Source of the DNA: CAYLPJ01 sp964385465
GTDB lineage: Bacteria; Planctomycetota; Phycisphaerae; SM23-33
Direction of reading: 5' to 3'
Length of the DNA stretch: 10,532 nucleotides
NCBI GenBank assembly: GCA_964385465.1
Contig: CAYLPJ010000102.1
Span: 1-10,532 of the forward strand
Shown: positions 6,578 through 10,532 of the stretch, piece by piece
Layout of the letters: each line of letters begins with the position of its first letter
Numbering within the stretch: position 1 is the first letter of the stretch
The notes under the pieces: generated by a model
The model's database searches: none
Seen by the model: only the letters and a program-made list of their open reading frames with translations
Told to the model about the DNA's origin: nothing
Position numbers and translations under genes: made by a program

Positions 6578-7522
6578 CTACTTGCTTTCGGCGTCGGTGG
6601 CGGCGAGGAGTTGGAGGGTGCACTTGGCGCGGTGGCGGAGGGCGCGTGGGGTGGGCTTGTCGGCCTTTGCCAGGAGGTTCTGCTCGGCGGCGGCGTAGCA
6701 GAGGACGCCCTTTGCGGGGTCCCAGCGGACGAGCCCCTCGGCGCGGTAGGTCCCCGATGCCACGTGCACACGGTCGCCGTTGCGGAGGGTCAGGTTGGTG
6801 TCGGCCAGCTTCAGGTCGGCCGAGAGGGTCATCGCCATCACCGGCCGGGATGCGTAGTCCTGCCACCCCAGCACCTGCCACTTGCCGGTCAGCTTCAGCG
6901 GCCTGCCTGTCGCCCCCGGGACGGGCAGGTCGAAGGCCTGCTCCCACGCGTCGCCGGGGGCGACGGGCTTGTCGGGCGCGATGGTCAGCAGCGTCCAGAA
7001 CCTCGGGTCGACGCCGGGGAGGAAGTAGACGGCGATCGGCGCCAGGCCGGTGCCGAACCGGCAGGCGCCGCGTGGCCCGAAGGTCAGCGTCATCGGGCGG
7101 CGGAGGGGGCTCTTGTCGGCGACGCTGACCTGCCAGCGGTCCCGGACCTTCACCCGCGTGCGGTCCCGGGTGGCGTCGATGCCCAGGGCGCCCTCGGGCC
7201 CCTCGCCGTCGCTGCGCAGCCGCTCGCCGAGCAGCTCGAAGGTGCACGAGCCGCGGAGGAGCCCCGCGGTGCGGACGGCCTTGGTCGCCAGCACGAAGGT
7301 GAAGTCCGTGCCCATTTTCCCCCAGGCCAGCTCGCCGGCGGGGTTCGGCGCCCAGGCGGTGGCCCCGTCGAGGGTCAGGCGGTAGCGCAGCCGCCTGCCG
7401 TCGCGGTACGCCGGCCGGATGCGGACCTTCGCCTCGGGCTTGCCCGCCGCGGGGGCCTCGGGGGCCGGCCCGCCCGCCAGCGCCATCACCGCCGCGATGC
7501 CGATTCCGTGGATGCCGCGCAT
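6578..7522 (-). CDS. Secreted protein of unknown function
   Basis: The product is 314 aa. The ATG at 7522 is supported by AGGAG about 7-8 nt upstream and by a signal-like start, MRGIHGIGIAAVMALAGG, followed by a Pro/Ala-rich stretch (PAPEAPAAG). A longer upstream frame exists, but it lacks a good ribosome binding site and would bury the signal peptide. The mature part is rich in alternating hydrophobic residues and reads as mostly beta: RLRYRLTLDGATAW, TDFTFVLATKAV, GSCTFELLG, WQVSVADKSPL, FGTGLAPIAVYFLPG, KLTGKWQVLGW. Segments such as 'KPVAPGDAWEQAFDLP' and a repeated two-part layout recall DUF6263-type planctomycete proteins, but I cannot confirm that. It lies tail to tail with the pseudogene (19-nt gap) and divergent from the PEP-CTERM gene. 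Function unknown. Confidence 0.78.
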   Translation of the reverse strand: MRGIHGIGIAAVMALAGGPAPEAPAAGKPEAKVRIRPAYRDGRRLRYRLTLDGATAWAPNPAGELAWGKMGTDFTFVLATKAVRTAGLLRGSCTFELLGERLRSDGEGPEGALGIDATRDRTRVKVRDRWQVSVADKSPLRRPMTLTFGPRGACRFGTGLAPIAVYFLPGVDPRFWTLLTIAPDKPVAPGDAWEQAFDLPVPGATGRPLKLTGKWQVLGWQDYASRPVMAMTLSADLKLADTNLTLRNGDRVHVASGTYRAEGLVRWDPAKGVLCYAAAEQNLLAKADKPTPRALRHRAKCTLQLLAATDAESK

Positions 7523-7630
7523 GTCGTGGCTCCTGTGTCCCGGGATACCTATCGTGCATACGCGCGTCCGGGCGTGAGGGTTACGGCGAACCTGCCGGCG
7601 GCGGGGGGCGGATCGTATCGTCGCATAAGC

Positions 7631-7679
7631 AAGGTAACATTTGTAATACCTTGACATTGCGCCGGGGCGGGCGTAGAGT
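7631..7679 (+). promoter_or_regulatory. Promoter with overlapping operator-like inverted repeat
   Basis: TTGACA (7651-7656) is a perfect -35. At 17-nt spacing lies TAGAGT (7674-7679, 4 of 6 to TATAAT), immediately followed by another AT-rich hexamer TATACT (7679-7684). An inverted repeat AAGGTA (7631-7636) - N10 - TACCTT (7647-7652) overlaps the first two bases of the -35. This geometry suits a repressor or other regulator binding site. The region is AT-rich in otherwise GC-rich DNA. The regulator is unknown and no candidate for it is obvious beyond the XRE protein at 5917-6243. Confidence 0.55.
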
Positions 7680-7684
7680 ATACT

Positions 7685-7851
7685 CCTGCGGTTGAAAGGA
7701 GACGGACCGACCCCGCGCCGCCTCGTGGTCGGAGCCGCCGCGTGCGGCGGCCGGGCGGCGCGACCGGAACGGTCCCCAACGCTGTGCACCGCGGCCGGGA
7801 CGCCCGTGCCGGGCGAAACGCCAGGGGCATGGTGCCAACGGAGGCAGACTC
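7685..7851 (+). other. Long GC-rich leader of the PEP-CTERM gene
   Basis: If transcription starts just after the promoter at 7651-7679, the transcript carries about 160 nt before the ATG at 7852. The leader holds a Shine-Dalgarno-like GAAAGGAG near 7694-7701 with no gene of its own, a strong hairpin CCGCCGC (7735-7741) / GCGGCGG (7744-7750), and the real ribosome binding site GGAGG (7840-7844), 7 nt before the start. I recognise no riboswitch class. The 7692-7991 frame starting here is read as a shadow of the gene. Confidence 0.35.
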
Positions 7852-10218
7852 ATGAAGCGCCCGAGCTTCGTGGTCCTGCTGGCTGCGGTCTGGGCATGCG
7901 CGGCGGGCTCTACGTCGGCGACGACGGACGACCTCGTCTTCATCCATCACTCCTGCGGGCGAGACTGGCTCGAACGCGGGGGGCTGCATGATGCCCTGCT
8001 GGCCAAGGACTACATCGACGAGCGGAACGACATCTACTACGGCACGGACCTGCCTCCGGACCCGGCCCGGCCGGACTCGCTGGGCCCCACCCCCGGCGAC
8101 CGCACGTACATGGATCACTGGCTGGGGTGGTTCAACGACTACTTCGAGGGCATCCGGGCCCGGGGCACGGCGGACGGTGTCAACCGGATCGTGATGTTCA
8201 AGAGCTGCTACCCGGCGAGCAACGTCGTTTCCGAGGGCACGCAGCCGGGGGACCCGTTCAGCTCGACGAACACGGTGGCGAACTACCAGGCCGTCTACCG
8301 CCATGCCTCCGGGGCGGGCAACACCTACACGCACGGGGGGGCGACGTACCGCCCGCTGGAGGACGTCTTCGCCGCCAACCCGGACACGCTGTTCATCCCC
8401 GTGACCGCGCCGCCGCGTCACTACGGCCCCTCCGACGCCACGACCGACGCCGAGGCCGCCCGCGCCCGCGCGTTCAACTCCTGGCTGACCGACACGTGGC
8501 TGCCCTCCTACCGGGCCGACAACCCCCTCCACCACAACGTGGCCGTCTTCGACTGGTTCGATTTCCTGGCCTACCCGGCCGACCACGCGGCGCACCCCAA
8601 CCGCCTGCGGAGCGAGTACGGCGGCGGGGCGGGCAACTCCCACCCGAACACGGACGCCGACCTGGCCTCGACGGCGGCGTTCGCCTCCGGGGCGGGCAAC
8701 GTCCTCGATGCCGCCTGGTCGGCCTTCGCCGGGCAGACCTGCTGGCAGGGCGGCGAGGGGGACTGGCACGGCGGGGGCAACTGGGACCGCGGCGAGCCGG
8801 ACGCCGCCCGCGACGCCTGCATCGACGCCGGGGAGGTCCAGCTTCTCTACGGCGCCGCCGAGGCCCAACGCGTGCGGCTGGGCTATCGCGGCGAGGCCAC
8901 CCTGCTGTGGGCGGGGGGCACCCTCGAGGCCGGCAGCTACGACGTCGGCCCCGGCGGGACGCTGCTGGTCAGCTCCGGCAGCCAGGACTGGCTGGTGGAG
9001 ACCGAGTTGAACGTCGAGGGCGGCACGGTGAGCCTGCCCAGCGGCGGGCTGAAGGTGGACGCCGCCGGCGACGCCAACCTCGCCGGCGGGTCGGTCCTCG
9101 CCCCGACGGTCTACATCGGCCACGCCGCCGGCTCGGACGCGGCGATGGCACACACGGGGGGGCGCCTCGCCGACTGCTGGGACTTCAGCCTCGGCGTGCA
9201 GACCGGCTCGCGGGGCACCTACACCCTGGGCGCCGGCGGGCGAATCGAGATGCGCTTCGACTACGAGCACACCGCCGAGACGATCGGCCGGCGGGGCGAG
9301 GGCGCCTTCGTGCAGACCGGCGGGGTGAACCGCACGCCGGTGCTCCGCATCGGAGACGGCGCCGGCTCGTCGGGGACGTACACCATCTCCGGCGGGGAGC
9401 TGACCGCCAACGAGCTCCTCGTCGGCGGCAGCGACCCCACGGCCGCCGGGACGCTGAGCATCCCGTCCGCGGCGCCGGAGATCACCGTCGGCGAGGTCTT
9501 CCGGCTCGGGGCCGGCGGCTCGCTGTCGGCCGGGGCCGGCGCGACGGTCCGCCTGGCGGGTGCGGACCTGGAGATCGAGACCACCGACGCCGCCGCGGCC
9601 TCCGGGCTGGCGGAGCTGACGCTGGTGGTCCAGGACCCCGAGGGGGCGCGGCAGAGCTTCGAGGCCGCCGGGCGGGACCTCGGCGCCGTCGCGGACGGCT
9701 GGGTGGAGAACTTCGCCGTCGGCTCGCTGGAGCTCGGCGACGACGCCAACGGCGCCCTCCTGGCGCTGGTGGACCGCTTCGACAACCAGCCCGGGCTCGA
9801 CGAGGCCGTGTACGTCGAGGAGCTCTCGATCGCCGCCGGCGTGCGCATCGAGCTCAACGGGCTGGCCCTGTACTACCGCAACGGCGGCCAGCCGAAGCAG
9901 TTCTTCCACGGCGACTGCAACCTCGACGGCGCCGTGGACGCCGCCGACTACCTCGCCTTCAAACGCCACTACGGCGCCGCCGACGCCGACCGCGCCGACG
10001 GCGATTGCGACGGCGACCGCGACGTCGACTGCCGCGACCTCGAGCTGCTGATGGCCGACTTCGGCCGAACGCCCGCCCTCGGCCCGCCGCCCCCGATGGC
10101 GCCCGCCGCCGGCGTCCCCGAGCCGGCCGCGCTGGCCCTGCTGGCCGTCGGCTCCGCCGGCGTCCTGCTGATGCGCCGCCACCGCCGCCCGATCTTCAAG
10201 GGCCAAGGACTGGCATAG
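7852..10218 (+). CDS. SGNH-like, dockerin-like, PEP-CTERM-anchored surface protein
   Basis: The product is 788 aa. The signal peptide is MKRPSFVVLLAAVWACAAGSTSA with likely cleavage after A23. Residues about 27-285 resemble a SGNH/GDSL-type hydrolase: FIHHSCG (30-36), MFKSCYPASNV (S118, N124) and SHPNTDADLA (H264). Residues about 290-580 are glycine-rich pseudo-beta-helix repeats of the T5SS/PEP-CTERM-associated type, for example SRGTYTLGAGG, GAFVQTGG, LRIGDGAGSSGTYTISGG. After a beta-rich domain, two calcium-loop motifs form a dockerin type I-like module: D688-N690-D692-D696-D699, and D718-D720-D722-D724-D729. The C-terminus is VPEP (755-758), a hydrophobic helix (759-774) and RRHRR: a PEP-CTERM exosortase signal, followed by nine extra residues. 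Expected location is the cell surface. The substrate of the SGNH-like part is unknown, and the catalytic serine (S34 or S118) cannot be fixed by eye. No exosortase gene is in the window. Confidence 0.88.
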   Translation: MKRPSFVVLLAAVWACAAGSTSATTDDLVFIHHSCGRDWLERGGLHDALLAKDYIDERNDIYYGTDLPPDPARPDSLGPTPGDRTYMDHWLGWFNDYFEGIRARGTADGVNRIVMFKSCYPASNVVSEGTQPGDPFSSTNTVANYQAVYRHASGAGNTYTHGGATYRPLEDVFAANPDTLFIPVTAPPRHYGPSDATTDAEAARARAFNSWLTDTWLPSYRADNPLHHNVAVFDWFDFLAYPADHAAHPNRLRSEYGGGAGNSHPNTDADLASTAAFASGAGNVLDAAWSAFAGQTCWQGGEGDWHGGGNWDRGEPDAARDACIDAGEVQLLYGAAEAQRVRLGYRGEATLLWAGGTLEAGSYDVGPGGTLLVSSGSQDWLVETELNVEGGTVSLPSGGLKVDAAGDANLAGGSVLAPTVYIGHAAGSDAAMAHTGGRLADCWDFSLGVQTGSRGTYTLGAGGRIEMRFDYEHTAETIGRRGEGAFVQTGGVNRTPVLRIGDGAGSSGTYTISGGELTANELLVGGSDPTAAGTLSIPSAAPEITVGEVFRLGAGGSLSAGAGATVRLAGADLEIETTDAAAASGLAELTLVVQDPEGARQSFEAAGRDLGAVADGWVENFAVGSLELGDDANGALLALVDRFDNQPGLDEAVYVEELSIAAGVRIELNGLALYYRNGGQPKQFFHGDCNLDGAVDAADYLAFKRHYGAADADRADGDCDGDRDVDCRDLELLMADFGRTPALGPPPPMAPAAGVPEPAALALLAVGSAGVLLMRRHRRPIFKGQGLA

Positions 10219-10231
10219 AAGGCCCTATCTC

Positions 10232-10265
10232 CCTGCCGCACGGATGGCTGTGCGATCCGGGCAGG
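10232..10265. terminator. Bulged hairpin just after the PEP-CTERM gene
   Basis: CCTGCC (10232-10237) pairs with GGCAGG (10260-10265), and CGGAT (10241-10245) with ATCCG (10255-10259). This gives 11 base pairs, a 3-nt left-side bulge (GCA) and a 9-nt loop. It begins 13 nt after the stop codon. There is no T-tract after it, so a role in mRNA 3'-end formation or stability is inferred. Confidence 0.5.
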
Positions 10266-10296
10266 CCGTGAGAATTGAGTTCTGAAGACCCGACCC

Positions 10297-10332
10297 CGGC
10301 CGACCACCGGCCGACGCTCGCGGCGAGCGTGG
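10297..10332. repeat. Tandem hairpins including a third repeat core
   Basis: CGGCCG-ACCAC-CGGCCG (10297-10313) forms one 6-bp hairpin, followed directly by ACGCTC-GCGGC-GAGCGT (10314-10330). Positions 10318-10332 (TCGCGGCGAGCGTGG) are identical to 97-111, making this a third copy of the core found at both window ends. No coding signal. Confidence 0.6.
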
Positions 10333-10413
10333 TTGCACCTTGCGCGACGGCGCCCCGCGCGTCCCGTCGAAGCGGCGCCCCGGCCATCGCCCTCCACGGC
10401 CGTCGCCGCCAAA

Positions 10414-10503
10414 TGTGGAGTGCGGCGGCAACGACGCCGCTTTTCTTCGCCGACGGTTGCCGCCGACACACCCGCCACGTCGCGGCAAGCGTGGCAACGC
10501 CGG
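10414..10503. repeat. Right copy of the dispersed intergenic repeat
   Basis: Positions 10443-10503 align without gaps to 60-120 in the same orientation (49 of 61 matches). The hairpin is perfect here: GCCACG (10474-10479) and CGTGGC (10490-10495) around TCGCGGCAAG. Relative to the left copy, the wobble T is replaced by C, a change that keeps pairing. Positions 10414-10429 are the exact reverse complement of 1-16, so the parts of the repeat are arranged differently in the two copies. Confidence 0.7.
10422..10447 (+). terminator. Intrinsic-terminator-like hairpin with T-tract
   Basis: GCGGCG (10422-10427) pairs with CGCCGC (10435-10440) around the 7-nt loop GCAACGA, followed by TTTTCTT (10441-10447). 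This is the only structure in the window with a real T-tract after a GC stem. It lies about 200 nt past the PEP-CTERM stop and inside the repeat-bearing region, so it may be part of the repeat and not a dedicated terminator. Confidence 0.5.
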
Positions 10504-10532
10504 CCATCGAAGCCGCCCCGCGCCCTCCGCCG

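Larger units (their letters stand above)
10219..10532. other. Gene-free, hairpin-rich intergenic region
   Basis: I find no convincing gene on either strand. Short minus-strand frames lack family signals and have compositional bias only. The region holds a bulged hairpin, two tandem hairpins, a terminator-like hairpin and the right-hand copies of the window's repeat family, each listed separately. Confidence 0.6.

Noticed and set aside
6559..6698. Continuation of the chimeric open frame to 6698
   Set aside because: After 6430 the frame encodes Arg/Pro-rich sequence with no family match and runs 120 nt into the convergent secreted-protein gene.
7651..7684. TTGACA with TATACT as the -10
   Set aside because: The spacer would be 22 nt, too long for a normal sigma-70 promoter. 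TAGAGT at 17 nt is preferred, though its match is weaker.
7692..7991. Possible upstream gene with GAAAGGAG before 7852
   Set aside because: It overlaps the PEP-CTERM start, lacks any family signal and is Arg/Gly/Pro-rich. The leader AGGAG may be incidental.
7549..10206. 885-aa minus-strand open frame opposite the PEP-CTERM gene
   Set aside because: It is a low-complexity Val/Gly/Ala translation of the antisense strand, whereas the plus strand encodes a clear multi-domain protein.
1..10532. End repeats as termini of a transposon or a circular-contig overlap
   Set aside because: The long match is direct and only about 80% identical, the short match is inverted, and there is no transposase or integrase between them.

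Overview
The window reads as chromosomal DNA of a high-GC member of the Planctomycetota, most likely a Phycisphaerae-like lineage. This is inferred from the gene types. They include a large exported methyltransferase/PQQ-propeller fusion, a Tat-exported TIM-barrel isomerase, and a surface protein that combines PEP-CTERM-associated repeats, a dockerin-like calcium module and a PEP-CTERM anchor. Third-position GC is so high that most antisense frames stay open for a kilobase or more; I treat these as shadows.

Layout. 1-131: intergenic repeat. 132-3329 (-): 1065-aa exported protein with a class I methyltransferase-like head and PQQ-type beta-propeller repeats. 3330-3486: divergent promoter region. 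3487-4398 (+): Tat-exported hydroxypyruvate isomerase-like TIM barrel. 4428-5801 (+): agarase-like (GH50-like) clan A glycoside hydrolase, 29 nt downstream and probably in the same operon. 5806-5825: perfect hairpin. About 5841-5903: AT-rich island carrying a palindrome. 5917-6243 (+): HipB/XRE-type antitoxin-like regulator. 6240-6558 (+): a wreck that starts like HipA with ATGA coupling, then runs into two remnants of an acetylxylan-esterase-like alpha/beta hydrolase. 6578-7522 (-): secreted protein of unknown function. 7523-7851: divergent intergenic region with an operator-like inverted repeat over a good -35 box and a long GC-rich leader. 7852-10218 (+): 788-aa SGNH-like / pseudo-beta-helix / dockerin-like / PEP-CTERM protein. 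10219-10532: hairpin-rich intergenic DNA carrying the same repeat family as the left end.

How the genes may work together. The 3487-5801 operon (isomerase plus polysaccharide hydrolase), the divergent propeller protein, the esterase remnants and the PEP-CTERM protein all fit an exported carbohydrate-degradation neighbourhood; this is inference from families and proximity. No transposase, integrase, CRISPR array, tRNA or rRNA is visible. The most unusual items are the orphan antitoxin fused by translational coupling to a chimeric pseudogene, and the hairpin-bearing repeat family at both ends of the window. I did not find a complete, clearly new multi-gene system.
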